DNA of 14,175 nt from Corallincola sp. (GTDB lineage: Bacteria > Pseudomonadota > Gammaproteobacteria > Enterobacterales > Neiellaceae). This document shows, piece after piece, positions 6,931-14,175 of this stretch. Every line of letters starts with the position of its first letter. The first letter of the stretch is position 1. A program made the translations under genes and the position numbers. The stretch is taken from assembly GCA_017998495.1 (NCBI GenBank), contig JAGOCY010000008.1, positions 1 to 14,175 on the forward strand, in the 5' to 3' direction. The notes under the pieces were generated by a model. That model saw only the letters and a program-made list of their open reading frames with translations, was not told the origin of the DNA and did not search any database.

Positions 6931-7780
6931 GCCGCCGTCGACCCAGCCAGTAACGCAGCCGCTGCAGCGGGTGGCGCAGGCTCTGGCGACGATGAACCAG
7001 CTGCAGCCGATAGCCATCGATCTGGGTAGACCAGGGCGCGATCTTGAGCGGGCCGCGCCTCAGCAGGATCTTGAGCGCGGCGCTGGCGGCTAGGCTGGCA
7101 CAGAGCTCACAGCCCATTACCGTGGACGGGCCTCGGCGGTTGGCCAAGTCGATGCGCCAGGGCTCCACCAGTGCTGGCCGATGTAACGCGGCGGGTGCCA
7201 GCCCAAGCAGAAAACGCAGGGCATCACCCTGTTCGTCGCCATCAAAGCCGAAGTAATCATCAAAGCTCATCTGCCCCGGCATAAAGCAGAGCAGCGCCGC
7301 GCCCATCCCCAGCGGTGCGGCCGTGATGGCCGGCAGTCCCTGCCGATGGCAGGCCATAAACAGCTGGCGGCGCAGCGCCAGCACAAAGAAATCCAGGCCA
7401 TCGACATAGAGCTCGCAGCCGCTGATGAAGGCGTCGATATTGCTGCTGGTGATGCCGTTGCTGAAGGTACGAATGCGCAGCTCAGGGTTGATGGCCAAGG
7501 CCATGGCCACCAGCGTGTCGAGTTTGGGCTGGCCGATGCTGTCGGTGCGGGCACCGGCCTGACGGTTGAAGTTGGCCAGTTCAAACTGGTCGAAATCGGC
7601 CAGATGAAAACCGCCAACGCCCAGCCGGGTCAGGGTCAGCAGGTGGCTGCCACCCACGCCGCCGAGGCCAGCGATGGCCAGGGTGGCGCCGCGCAGCCGT
7701 TGCTGCTCGTCCGCTGTCAGCCAGCCGAGATTGCGGCTGAAGGCCTCGTCATAGACGAAGGCACTACTGCAGTGGGCCAT
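6902..7780 (-). CDS. E1-like ThiF/MoeB/HesA-family adenylyltransferase
   Basis: Proteins of this fold adenylate a carboxylate, usually the C terminus of a ubiquitin-like protein or a peptide. The 292-residue product has the nucleotide loop GLGGVGG (38-44), the acidic and RQ motif DFDQFELANFNRQ (62-74), K86 in GQPK and D127/D130 in VDGLD. These match the ATP- and Mg-binding set of MoeB. The first zinc-binding CxxC pair of MoeB is absent (the region reads CFMPGQMSFDDYF). Only one CELC (224-227) is seen, in the helix where most relatives lack cysteines. No clear catalytic-cysteine loop is evident. A basic tail (about 264-285) is unusual. Its start overlaps the acyltransferase stop by 17 bp with a weak ribosome site, indicating translational coupling. 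No ubiquitin-like, ThiS or MoaD partner is nearby, so the substrate is unknown. Confidence 0.85.
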   Translation of the reverse strand: MAHCSSAFVYDEAFSRNLGWLTADEQQRLRGATLAIAGLGGVGGSHLLTLTRLGVGGFHLADFDQFELANFNRQAGARTDSIGQPKLDTLVAMALAINPELRIRTFSNGITSSNIDAFISGCELYVDGLDFFVLALRRQLFMACHRQGLPAITAAPLGMGAALLCFMPGQMSFDDYFGFDGDEQGDALRFLLGLAPAALHRPALVEPWRIDLANRRGPSTVMGCELCASLAASAALKILLRRGPLKIAPWSTQIDGYRLQLVHRRQSLRHPLQRLRYWLGRRRLTARTDKAG

Positions 7781-8528
7781 AAGGTACCAGTTTGAGCTGG
7801 CGGTTGAGGCTACCGTAGATCAGCTCATACAGGGCCGCGATCTCGGGGGCCAGATAGCGGGTCAGGCTGTCGCGCTTGAGGCTATAAAGCGCGCGGGTGC
7901 CATGGTGCTGCAGCGGCTCGCCGCTCTGTTCAAACATCAGCCCGAAGCGCACCAGATGGCGCTGCAGCCGCGGCTCCATCATCACGAAGGTGTGGTCGTG
8001 GTGGCAGATATCGACCAGAGCTATGGAGGCCAGATAGAGGCCGATAGCGATATTGGGAAAGCTGCGCGCCTCCTCTTCGGTGAACACGCGGGCGCTGGAT
8101 TCGCCGTTGAGAATAAAGGGCTTACCGGCCTCTTCCCGCCGTCGGCGGAAGCTGTTGGGGACGGCCAGCCGCGAGATCTCCGAAAATGAACCACGCTCCA
8201 GCCGCTTGGGATCGACCACGTGAGGCCAGACGCTATCGCTGGCGTAGGTTTCGAACGGCAGTGGCTGGTCGGTGGCGTGGCAGGGCGGGATCACCAGCCG
8301 TACGGTGCCGGCAAACTGACCGCTGGGACGATGCTCCAGCAGGCAGATATGGGCATAGTTGTCACAACTGTCCTGTTCTAGCTCGGTGTCGTTGACCGCC
8401 TCCCAGTGCAGTTCTTCGGCGTAAACCTGATGGCGGATGCGAAAGGCAAACTGGCGCAGTGCCGCCGTTTTGGCGTAACGCACACTGAAGTAGCGGTCGA
8501 AATTGGTGGCAATCGAGAACCTGTCCAT
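7764..8528 (-). CDS. LuxI-like acyltransferase of the PEP-CTERM/exosortase-associated family
   Basis: The 254-residue protein resembles acyltransferases annotated as PEP-CTERM/exosortase-associated, which share the GNAT-like fold of LuxI autoinducer synthases. LuxI-type landmarks appear in order: FRIRHQVY (R32), W42, D53 and D56, R77 in GTVRLV, and SEISRLAV with E117 and R120. In LuxI these bind the acyl carrier and substrate and support catalysis. The family presumably moves an acyl group onto an amine, but donor and acceptor are not known. It is the first gene of a two-gene operon with the E1-like gene. No exosortase or PEP-CTERM protein is present in the window. The ribosome site (AGG, 7 nt before the ATG) is weak. 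Confidence 0.85.
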   Translation of the reverse strand: MDRFSIATNFDRYFSVRYAKTAALRQFAFRIRHQVYAEELHWEAVNDTELEQDSCDNYAHICLLEHRPSGQFAGTVRLVIPPCHATDQPLPFETYASDSVWPHVVDPKRLERGSFSEISRLAVPNSFRRRREEAGKPFILNGESSARVFTEEEARSFPNIAIGLYLASIALVDICHHDHTFVMMEPRLQRHLVRFGLMFEQSGEPLQHHGTRALYSLKRDSLTRYLAPEIAALYELIYGSLNRQLKLVPYGPLQ

Positions 8529-8556
8529 GGAAAAGCCTGCGATGAGCAGAGAGCGT

Positions 8557-8571
8557 GACTAATTTATAGTC
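8557..8571. promoter_or_regulatory. Palindrome overlapping a possible -10 box of the acyltransferase gene
   Basis: GACTAATTTATAGTC has 5-bp inverted arms around a 5-bp centre. On the minus strand it contains TATAAA (8563-8568), a plausible -10 box about 35 bp upstream of the acyltransferase ATG. No good -35 is seen 16-18 bp away. It could be an operator or a chance AT-rich patch. Confidence 0.3.
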
Positions 8572-8647
8572 AATGGCGCCCATCGCCAGCGCCCGGGAAA
8601 CGTGAGCCGGCGCATAACTCGGTAACAGCAACAGCGGTCGTTGCGGT

Positions 8648-8656
8648 TGCTATGCT
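8648..8656 (+). promoter_or_regulatory. Possible extended -10 promoter for the chemoreceptor
   Basis: TGCTATGCT fits the extended -10 pattern TGnTATnnT, 44 bp before the chemoreceptor ATG. No clear -35 is visible at 17 bp, and I found no flagellar sigma-28 pattern in the 172-bp divergent gap. Confidence 0.3.
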
Positions 8657-8700
8657 GATTGCAGTCATTTACCTCCTTCGGGATAACGTGAGGTCTCACC

Positions 8701-10563
8701 ATGTTGATTCGCCACAAGCTGGGGCTGACCACCGCCTTGATGGTTGTTGGCCTGGTTGCTCTCTTGCTGGTTGCGTTGTGGGGGTTTCAGGGAATGCGAC
8801 GTGGTGCCGAGCTGATCGCCGCCACCGATGAGGCGAATAGCGCGCTGGCCGAAGCGCTGTTGGGAGTGGCCCGTTTTAGCGCCGAAAAGGAGCTGGCGGT
8901 ACGAGCGGAGGTGGAGGCAGCCAGCGCCAGCATGGCTGACCGTCTGCAACATCTTGAGCAACACGCAGCGACGGATAGCGCCGAGCGGCTGGTTATGCTC
9001 ACCAGCGAGCTGGCGCGCTTTGATCGTGCCTTTGCCGCCTATGCGGATGGCGTGGTCAAGGTGGGGCTGACCCCTGAGGATGGGCTTTACGGCAGCCTGC
9101 GCAAAGCCGTGCACAGCATCGAAAAGGCGGTTTATGCCGAGCAGGATTACCGTACGGCTGCGGCCATGTTGCAGCTGCGGCGGCATGAAAAGGACTTCAT
9201 GCTGCGTCTCGACCTCAAGTATCTGGCCAGATTTGATGAGGGGCTGACCGAGTTAAACGCGGCCATTGCCGCCAGCGCGGCCTATGACGATGCCGCCAAG
9301 GCCGAGTTGAGCCAGCTGGCTGAGCGCTATGCGGCGGACTTTCGTGCGCTGGTGGCAGCAACGGAGATGCTGGGGTTGGATGCTGCCTCTGGCCTGCGCG
9401 GCCAGCTGAGCCAGTCAGCGGATGCCTTGCGTCAGGGGTTCCGTCAGTTCGCCGCCGGGGTGCTGGCGGAGGTGGAGGTGCTGCAGCAGGCTACCAGCCG
9501 CAACACCCTGATCCTGGCTCTGCTGGTGGTGGCGGTGGTGGTTGGGGTGTCACTGAGCATCAACAGATCCATCGGCCGGGCGGTGGCTCAGATCGCCGGC
9601 TATGTGCGCAGCGTGGTCAGCAGCCGTGATCTGCGGCTGCGGGTTGATACCGCCGGTCGCGATGACGAGCTGGCGCAGGTGGCCAGCGAGGTTGGTTTGC
9701 TGACCGGGGCCTTCGCCGATCTGGTGGGTCAGGTGCAGCAGGCGGCGGTGCAACTTAATCAGGTCACCGATGAACTGGCGGCCAATGTCGACCGCACCCA
9801 CAGCGACATGGTGCGCCAGCAGAGCGAAACCGACATGGTGGCGACCGCCGTCACTGAGATGGGGGCCACCATCGAAGAGATCGCCAAGAATACCGAGCAG
9901 GCTGCGCGTAACGCTGCCCAAACCAACCATAGTGCGCTGGAAGGGCGCCATCAGGTCGATGCCACCAGCCAGCGTATTCGCGCCCTAGCTGGCCGCCTCA
10001 ATGATGCCAATAGCGTGGTGTCGACCCTGGCCGAACAGAGCCAGACCGTTGGCTCGGTGCTGGATGTGATCCGCGCCATTGCTGAGCAGACCAACCTGCT
10101 GGCGCTGAATGCCGCCATTGAGGCCGCCCGCGCTGGCGAGCAGGGACGTGGCTTTGCCGTGGTGGCCGATGAGGTGCGCTCGTTGGCTATGCGCACCCAG
10201 CAGTCAACCAACGAGATTGGCGGCATCATCAGCAATCTGCAGCAGCAGACGCGGCAGATCGTCGAGCTGATCCAGAGCTGTCGTGATGAAGGCTTGGCCA
10301 GTGCCGGTCAGGCCGAGCGGGCCGGTGAGCTGCTGCAGCAGATGACCGCTGATATTGGTCGCATCATGGACATGAGCACCCAGATTGCTGCCGCTATTGA
10401 AGAGCAGAGCCATGTGGCGGCTGAGGTCAATCGCAACGTGGTCAATATTCGCGATATTGCCGCTTCGGCGTTCACCGCCGCCGATGCCAATGCCACCACT
10501 GCCGAAGAGGTGGCCCGTCAGGCGGCGGCGCTGACCGACAGCGTGGGTCGCTATCGTGTGTAA
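8701..10563 (+). CDS. Methyl-accepting chemotaxis protein with a helical, HBM-like sensor domain
   Basis: This 620-residue transmembrane chemoreceptor signals to CheA/CheW. TM1 is at about 8-28 and TM2 at about 269-287. The roughly 240-residue periplasmic domain between them is all-helical. It contains RRHEKDFMLR (160-169), a segment typical of helical bimodular (HBM) sensors such as Pseudomonas McpS, which bind small organic acids. The HAMP domain follows (about 289-341). The signalling hairpin tip is EQTNLLALNAAIEAARAGE (462-480), then GRGFAVVADEVRSLA (482-496). There is no C-terminal NWETF-like CheR-docking pentapeptide. GAGG lies 7 nt before the ATG. It is a single-gene unit closed by its own terminator. 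The ligand is inferred only from domain type. Confidence 0.93.
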   Translation: MLIRHKLGLTTALMVVGLVALLLVALWGFQGMRRGAELIAATDEANSALAEALLGVARFSAEKELAVRAEVEAASASMADRLQHLEQHAATDSAERLVMLTSELARFDRAFAAYADGVVKVGLTPEDGLYGSLRKAVHSIEKAVYAEQDYRTAAAMLQLRRHEKDFMLRLDLKYLARFDEGLTELNAAIAASAAYDDAAKAELSQLAERYAADFRALVAATEMLGLDAASGLRGQLSQSADALRQGFRQFAAGVLAEVEVLQQATSRNTLILALLVVAVVVGVSLSINRSIGRAVAQIAGYVRSVVSSRDLRLRVDTAGRDDELAQVASEVGLLTGAFADLVGQVQQAAVQLNQVTDELAANVDRTHSDMVRQQSETDMVATAVTEMGATIEEIAKNTEQAARNAAQTNHSALEGRHQVDATSQRIRALAGRLNDANSVVSTLAEQSQTVGSVLDVIRAIAEQTNLLALNAAIEAARAGEQGRGFAVVADEVRSLAMRTQQSTNEIGGIISNLQQQTRQIVELIQSCRDEGLASAGQAERAGELLQQMTADIGRIMDMSTQIAAAIEEQSHVAAEVNRNVVNIRDIAASAFTAADANATTAEEVARQAAALTDSVGRYRV

Positions 10564-10568
10564 AGCAG

Positions 10569-10601
10569 ACGGGACGCGGCCTGCGCCGCGTCTGCCGTTT
10601 T
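10569..10601 (+). terminator. Intrinsic terminator of the chemoreceptor gene
   Basis: GACGCGGC (10573-10580) and GCCGCGTC (10585-10592) form a perfect 8-bp stem with a CTGC loop. ACGG/CCGT extends it across a 2-nt bulge, and TTTT follows. It begins 6 bp after the stop. Confidence 0.75.
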
Positions 10602-10645
10602 CGTGACTGCTTTCCCATAATCGGCCAAATCGCTGATCCCGTCTC

Positions 10646-10674
10646 TTGCACGTCCAGCCCTTTTGCTCCTTAAT
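10646..10674 (+). promoter_or_regulatory. Weak candidate promoter for HU
   Basis: TTGCAC (10646-10651) and CTTAAT (10669-10674) lie 17 bp apart in the 135-bp gap between the chemoreceptor terminator and HU. Both boxes match only partly (3/6 and 4/6). HU genes usually have several promoters and others may be missed. Confidence 0.3.
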
Positions 10675-10736
10675 TTGTCGCCGGAGAGACGCCGCCGACC
10701 GTACGGACCGACCGAAAACAACGAGGACATCTGCCC

Positions 10737-11009
10737 ATGAACAAAACTGATCTGATCGACAAGATTGCCGCTGGCGCCGATATCAGCAAAGCCAAGGCCA
10801 AAGACGCCCTCGAAGCCATGCTCGATGCCGTCACTGCCAGCCTCAAAGACGGCGATGCCGTACAGCTGGTTGGCTTTGGTACCTTCAAGGTTTCCGAGCG
10901 CGCCGCGCGCACCGGTCGCAACCCGCAGACTGGCGCCGAGATCCAGATCGCTGCTTCCAAAGTGCCTTCTTTCTCCGCTGGCAAAGCACTCAAAGACGCC
11001 ATCAACTGA
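10737..11009 (+). CDS. hupB: DNA-binding protein HU, beta-like
   Basis: HU is a small, abundant nucleoid protein that binds and bends DNA without strong sequence preference. The 90-residue product has the full HU fold. It carries GFGTF (46-50), the arm motif RNPQTG (61-66) with the intercalating P63, and the C-terminal [24 protein letters not shown] near the start, [13 protein letters not shown] and [12 protein letters not shown] match E. coli HU-beta better than HU-alpha. A GAGGA ribosome site lies 9 nt before the ATG. In enterobacteria hupB follows lon; here the neighbours are a chemoreceptor and a DUF4139 gene, so the locus is not the classical one. The hupB symbol rests on sequence similarity only. 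Confidence 0.95.
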   Translation: MNKTDLIDKIAAGADISKAKAKDALEAMLDAVTASLKDGDAVQLVGFGTFKVSERAARTGRNPQTGAEIQIAASKVPSFSAGKALKDAIN

Positions 11010-11025
11010 TCGCGCCTTCTGCTGA

Positions 11026-11060
11026 ATAAAAAACGGGCTCCTGGGGAGCCCGTTTTTTAT
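11026..11060. terminator. Bidirectional terminator shared by HU and the MuiA-like gene
   Basis: A 16-bp perfect stem runs from ATAAAAAACGGGCTCC to GGAGCCCGTTTTTTAT with a TGG loop. The symmetric A6/T6 arms provide a U tail in both directions, between convergent stops at 11009 and 11072. Confidence 0.92.
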
Positions 11061-11071
11061 GGCTGGCCGGC

Positions 11072-12718
11072 TCACAGGCCGAGCAATGGGCCTTTGCCGG
11101 GATAGCTGATGCGATAGCCGAAATCGAGTTGGGCTTTGCTGCCGGGCTTGAGTTCCAGTTCCCAGGCCAGCACCCCTTTCTGATCATCGACATCGCTTTG
11201 GCTCGGTGCCTGGCTCTCCTTGAGCAGCTCGACCCGGATTTGCTGATTCTGGGCCACCGGCAGCTGATCGAGCAGGGTCAGAGGCACCGCCTTGGCGTGA
11301 CCGCTCTCGGCGGTGATCCGGTAGCGGCGCTCAAGGGTGCTGTCTTTGCTGATCAGTCCTGACTCGCCTTTCTGATCCGCCAGCTGGTCGTAGCTCAGGG
11401 TCACCGCATCATCAACGCCAAAGGCCAGCAGCCGTTCGGCACCGGGACGCAGCAGCGGATCGGTACGGCTGCCGATGTAGGCGCCATTGCGCGACAGTCG
11501 CCATTCACCCGGCAACAGCGGCGCCTTGCCGTCATAGTTGAGGGTGGCGTAGAGATAGGCGTGCGGGTCGAGGCGCGGTACGGCGCGCAGGCTGAGGTTG
11601 ACCGGAAACTGCTGCTCGGCCAACACAAAGCGCTGGCGGCTGTTGTTGGCGGCTACGTTCACCTGCCCGGCCACCCGGTACTCGGCGATAAAGTCCGTGC
11701 TCTGCAGCGCCGCCACATCTATGGCGATCTCTTCGTGCCCAGCCTCTTTCTTGCGCTCCATCATCAGGCTGTCGGCCATCTCCATGCTGCTGGCAGCGGG
11801 CGCCGGGCTGTAAGCGACTTTGGCGCTGCGTCCTTCGCTCTCAGCCGGGGCAAAATCGATCCACCAGGGGCTGAGCTCAGGCGCACTGGTGCCGGCGCTG
11901 GGGCGGGCGGTGGCCAGGGTCAGGGCCACGCCAGACCAGTCTTCGCCGGTGGCCTGCTGCACATAGGCGGCGGTGGTGACGCTCAGCTGCTGTTTGGCGG
12001 TATCGAGATTAGCGTCGTAGACCGGTGCCCAGCGCGCCCCGGGCAGCTGGTAGTCGAGCTTGAAACTGCTGCTGCCACCGCGCGTCTCCAGATGGATGGC
12101 GGCGGTCAGGGTGGCGCGCTGGTCGCCGGCCATCTGGTTCAGCTCGGCCTCAACCACGGCGATCTGTTCGGCCAGCTGGCGTTGTTCGGCCGCCAGTTTG
12201 ACCCGCTGTTCACCGATGTCGCGCATCCCCTGGCCGATTGCCTGCAACGCCAGTGGCCACTGTTCGGGGCTGAGTGCGGGCTGGGCCTTGCCGTCACTCG
12301 GGGCCGGGCTAGCCACCAGCGCGTTGATAAAGGCGCTCTGGCTGTCGAGGGCGGTCTGGCGGGCCTGCAGCCCCGCTTCTTGGTCACGCAGCTCAGTCAG
12401 CTGCTGCTGCAGCTGGCGCTGGCGCTCGTTCGCTGCCGCAGTCAGGTAGACCGGGCGCAGATCGACAGCGCTGATGCGCACTGCGGCGTTGCCGCTGCCG
12501 CTCACCCGCAGCGATTCTTGATTGAGGCTGACGGGTAGCTGCTCCACCAGCAGGGTATGGCTGCCGGCGGGCAGCTCCATGGTCAGGCTGCGGCTGACCT
12601 GGGCGCGATCGGGGTAGACGGTGACGGCGCTGATTTTGGAAGCCGGAGCGGTCAGCTCGGCGGCGATGGCACTGTTGGTCAGAGCCAGCAGGGCAAGGGC
12701 AAGAGGACGCAACAACAT
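11072..12718 (-). CDS. MuiA-like DUF4139/DUF4140 secreted protein
   Basis: The 548-residue product belongs to the mucoidy-inhibitor MuiA-like family, whose biochemical role is not established. A signal peptide (MLLRPLALALLALTNSAIA, cleavage near residue 19) directs it to the periplasm or envelope. The DUF4140 domain follows (about 28-95, starting ISAVTVYPDRAQVSR). A Gln/Leu/Arg-rich coiled coil comes next (about 98-195, in two blocks). The beta-rich DUF4139 domain (about 200 to the end) contains YQLPGARWAPVYDANLD and ends with the ELELKPGSKAQLDFGYRISYP strand. I chose the ATG at 12718 because GGAG lies 7 nt upstream and the signal peptide begins there. An open extension to 12811 is Arg-rich and contradicts the signal peptide. 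It is a single-gene unit with a shared terminator downstream. Confidence 0.88.
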   Translation of the reverse strand: MLLRPLALALLALTNSAIAAELTAPASKISAVTVYPDRAQVSRSLTMELPAGSHTLLVEQLPVSLNQESLRVSGSGNAAVRISAVDLRPVYLTAAANERQRQLQQQLTELRDQEAGLQARQTALDSQSAFINALVASPAPSDGKAQPALSPEQWPLALQAIGQGMRDIGEQRVKLAAEQRQLAEQIAVVEAELNQMAGDQRATLTAAIHLETRGGSSSFKLDYQLPGARWAPVYDANLDTAKQQLSVTTAAYVQQATGEDWSGVALTLATARPSAGTSAPELSPWWIDFAPAESEGRSAKVAYSPAPAASSMEMADSLMMERKKEAGHEEIAIDVAALQSTDFIAEYRVAGQVNVAANNSRQRFVLAEQQFPVNLSLRAVPRLDPHAYLYATLNYDGKAPLLPGEWRLSRNGAYIGSRTDPLLRPGAERLLAFGVDDAVTLSYDQLADQKGESGLISKDSTLERRYRITAESGHAKAVPLTLLDQLPVAQNQQIRVELLKESQAPSQSDVDDQKGVLAWELELKPGSKAQLDFGYRISYPGKGPLLGL

Positions 12719-12809
12719 GGACCTTCTCCGTGGTTCAGGGCAGATCCACGCTAGTCGTCGTCGCCGGGGGCTGTCCAGCGGGCCGCAGTAACAACGCGTA
12801 AGCAGCAAC

Positions 12810-12837
12810 AAAAAAGGGCTGCCTTGCGGGCAGCCCT
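12810..12837 (-). terminator. Intrinsic terminator of ppc
   Basis: On the minus strand GGGCTGCC and GGCAGCCC (12829-12836 and 12816-12823) form an 8-bp stem, extended by one A-T pair, with a 5-nt loop. Six T follow (12810-12815). It starts 23 bp past the ppc stop. Confidence 0.9.
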
Positions 12838-12859
12838 GGGTGTGATCAGCCGCGCCAGC

Positions 12860-14175
12860 TTAACCGGTGTTACGCATACCGTTGGCGATACCGGCGATGG
12901 TCACCATCAGCGCCTGTTCTACCGCCTTGGGCATCTCCTCGCTGCTGCGGCTGCGCTTGAGCAGCTCGGCCTGCAGCATGTGCAGCGGGTCCATGTAGGG
13001 GTTGCGCAGCTGGATCGACTCCAGTGACCAGGGCTCACGCTCCATCAGGTTGGCGTCGTGGGTCAGGGTCAGTACCGTCTGGATATCGGCCTGCAGCTGG
13101 TTACGCAGGCGGTCACCCAGGCGATGCAGCTCTTTGGGCACCAGTACCTGTTCGTAGTAGCGGGAGACCGACACATCGGCTTTCTGGTAGACCATCTCCA
13201 GCATGTTGAGGCGCGAGCGGAAGAACGGCCAGGTCTTGAACATCTCTTCCAGGGTTGCCGCCTTACCCTGATCCAGCGCCTGCTGCAGCGCCTGACCGGC
13301 GCCCAGCCAGGCGGGCAATACCAGCCGGTTCTGGGCCCAGGCGAAGATCCAGGGGATGGCGCGCAGGCTCTCAATGCCACCGCCCACCTTGCGTTTGGTC
13401 GGGCGGCTGCCCAGCGGCAATTTGCCCAGCTCCACCTCGGGGGTGGCGGCGCGGAAGTAGGGGACAAAGTCCGGCTCGCCGCGCACCACATCGCGGTAAG
13501 CGCTGCAGGAGTCGGCGGCCAGCTGGTTCATCAGTGCCCGCCAGTCATCCTTGGGCTCTGGCGGTGGGATCAGCTTGGCTTCCAGCACCGCCGCAGCATA
13601 CAGCGACAGGGTGCGTACCGCCGTTTCCGGCAGGCCGAACTTGAAGCGGATCATCTCGCCCTGTTCGGTGACGCGCATGCCGCCGTCGATGGAGCCTGGG
13701 GGCTGCGACAGGATCGCCTTGTACACCGGGCCACCGCCGCGGCCGATGGTGCCGCCACGGCCATGGAACAGCACCAGCCGGATGCCGGCGTTGCGGGCCA
13801 GCTCGGCCAGCTCCTCCTGGGCGCGATACTGGGCCCAGGCGGCGGCCAGCATGCCGGCGTCCTTGGCTGAGTCGCTGTAGCCGATCATCACCTCCTGGCA
13901 GCCCTGGATATAACCACGGTACCAGTCGAGGGCCAGCAGCTCGGTCATGCAGCTTTTGGCATTGTCGAGGTCAGCCAAGGTTTCAAACAGCGGAGCGATG
14001 CGCATCGGGAAGCTGACACCCGCTTCTTTGAGCAGCAGGGCGACGGCCAGCACATCGGAGGGGGCGCCGGCCATGGAGATGACGTAAGTGCCAAGGGCGA
14101 GCGGGTCCTGCTCGGCGATCACCTTGCAGGTGTCGAACACCTCCTGGGTCTCCTCGCTCGGCTGCCAGTGCAGCG
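12860..14175 (-). CDS. ppc: Phosphoenolpyruvate carboxylase, C-terminal half (N terminus outside window)
   Basis: The enzyme carboxylates phosphoenolpyruvate with bicarbonate to oxaloacetate, refilling the TCA cycle. The frame is open to the window edge, giving about 437 C-terminal residues of an enzyme usually near 880 long. It starts [11 protein letters not shown], aligning with the middle of E. coli Ppc. Catalytic and allosteric landmarks include [10 protein letters not shown], the mobile glycine loop [33 protein letters not shown], and [28 protein letters not shown]. The terminal MRNTG contains the Asn that helps bind the aspartate inhibitor. The GTG at 14138-14140 is internal, not a start. 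A dedicated terminator follows. Confidence 0.98.
   Translation of the reverse strand, partial: LHWQPSEETQEVFDTCKVIAEQDPLALGTYVISMAGAPSDVLAVALLLKEAGVSFPMRIAPLFETLADLDNAKSCMTELLALDWYRGYIQGCQEVMIGYSDSAKDAGMLAAAWAQYRAQEELAELARNAGIRLVLFHGRGGTIGRGGGPVYKAILSQPPGSIDGGMRVTEQGEMIRFKFGLPETAVRTLSLYAAAVLEAKLIPPPEPKDDWRALMNQLAADSCSAYRDVVRGEPDFVPYFRAATPEVELGKLPLGSRPTKRKVGGGIESLRAIPWIFAWAQNRLVLPAWLGAGQALQQALDQGKAATLEEMFKTWPFFRSRLNMLEMVYQKADVSVSRYYEQVLVPKELHRLGDRLRNQLQADIQTVLTLTHDANLMEREPWSLESIQLRNPYMDPLHMLQAELLKRSRSSEEMPKAVEQALMVTIAGIANGMRNTG

Noticed and set aside
11561..12538. 325-residue plus-strand open frame antisense to the MuiA-like gene
   Set aside because: Low-complexity Gly/Gln/Ala/Arg composition, no motifs, and fully covered by a gene with a signal peptide and family domains.
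12719..12811. 31-residue N-terminal extension of the MuiA-like protein
   Set aside because: It is Arg-rich, runs back into the ppc terminator and would bury the signal peptide.
13058..13870. 270-residue plus-strand open frame antisense to ppc
   Set aside because: The opposite strand is an unmistakable ppc with catalytic motifs; this frame is its shadow.

Overview
The window is GC-rich, gene-dense chromosomal DNA from a gammaproteobacterium. RraA matches the Escherichia coli protein in length and over most of its sequence. HU is HupB-like, and the phosphoenolpyruvate carboxylase ends in the enterobacterial-type MRNTG. High GC, Vibrio/Aeromonas-type families (a DUF3369 response regulator and an MJ1255/VC2487 glycosyltransferase) and E. 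coli-like core proteins suggest Aeromonadales or a near relative. That placement is an inference; there is no rRNA to test it. Codon use looks uniform, and I see no tRNA, transposase, CRISPR array or other sign of an island.

Layout, left to right. The tail of an unrecognised rightward gene meets a leftward c-di-GMP phosphodiesterase (receiver, DUF3369, degenerate GGDEF, intact EAL) across a shared terminator. A 403-bp gap follows, holding a promoter for that gene, a strong leftward terminator and a candidate small RNA with a sigma-54-like promoter. Next is a tight leftward operon, rraA and a YggC/glycerate-kinase-like P-loop kinase. Diverging from it, a PAP2 phosphatase overlaps a glycosyltransferase by ATGA, and a KdsD/KpsF-type arabinose-5-phosphate isomerase follows.

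The isomerase collides with a leftward two-gene operon: a LuxI-like PEP-CTERM/exosortase-type acyltransferase overlaps an E1-like ThiF/MoeB-family adenylyltransferase by 17 bp. No exosortase, PEP-CTERM substrate or ubiquitin-like partner is in the window. This pair is the best candidate for an undescribed small-molecule or peptide-modifying system.

The right part holds a chemoreceptor with a helical-bimodular-type sensor, HU, a MuiA-like DUF4139 envelope protein and the C-terminal half of ppc, separated by clear intrinsic terminators. The envelope-facing genes (PAP2, glycosyltransferase, A5P isomerase) could contribute to surface glycolipid synthesis, but they are linked only by position.
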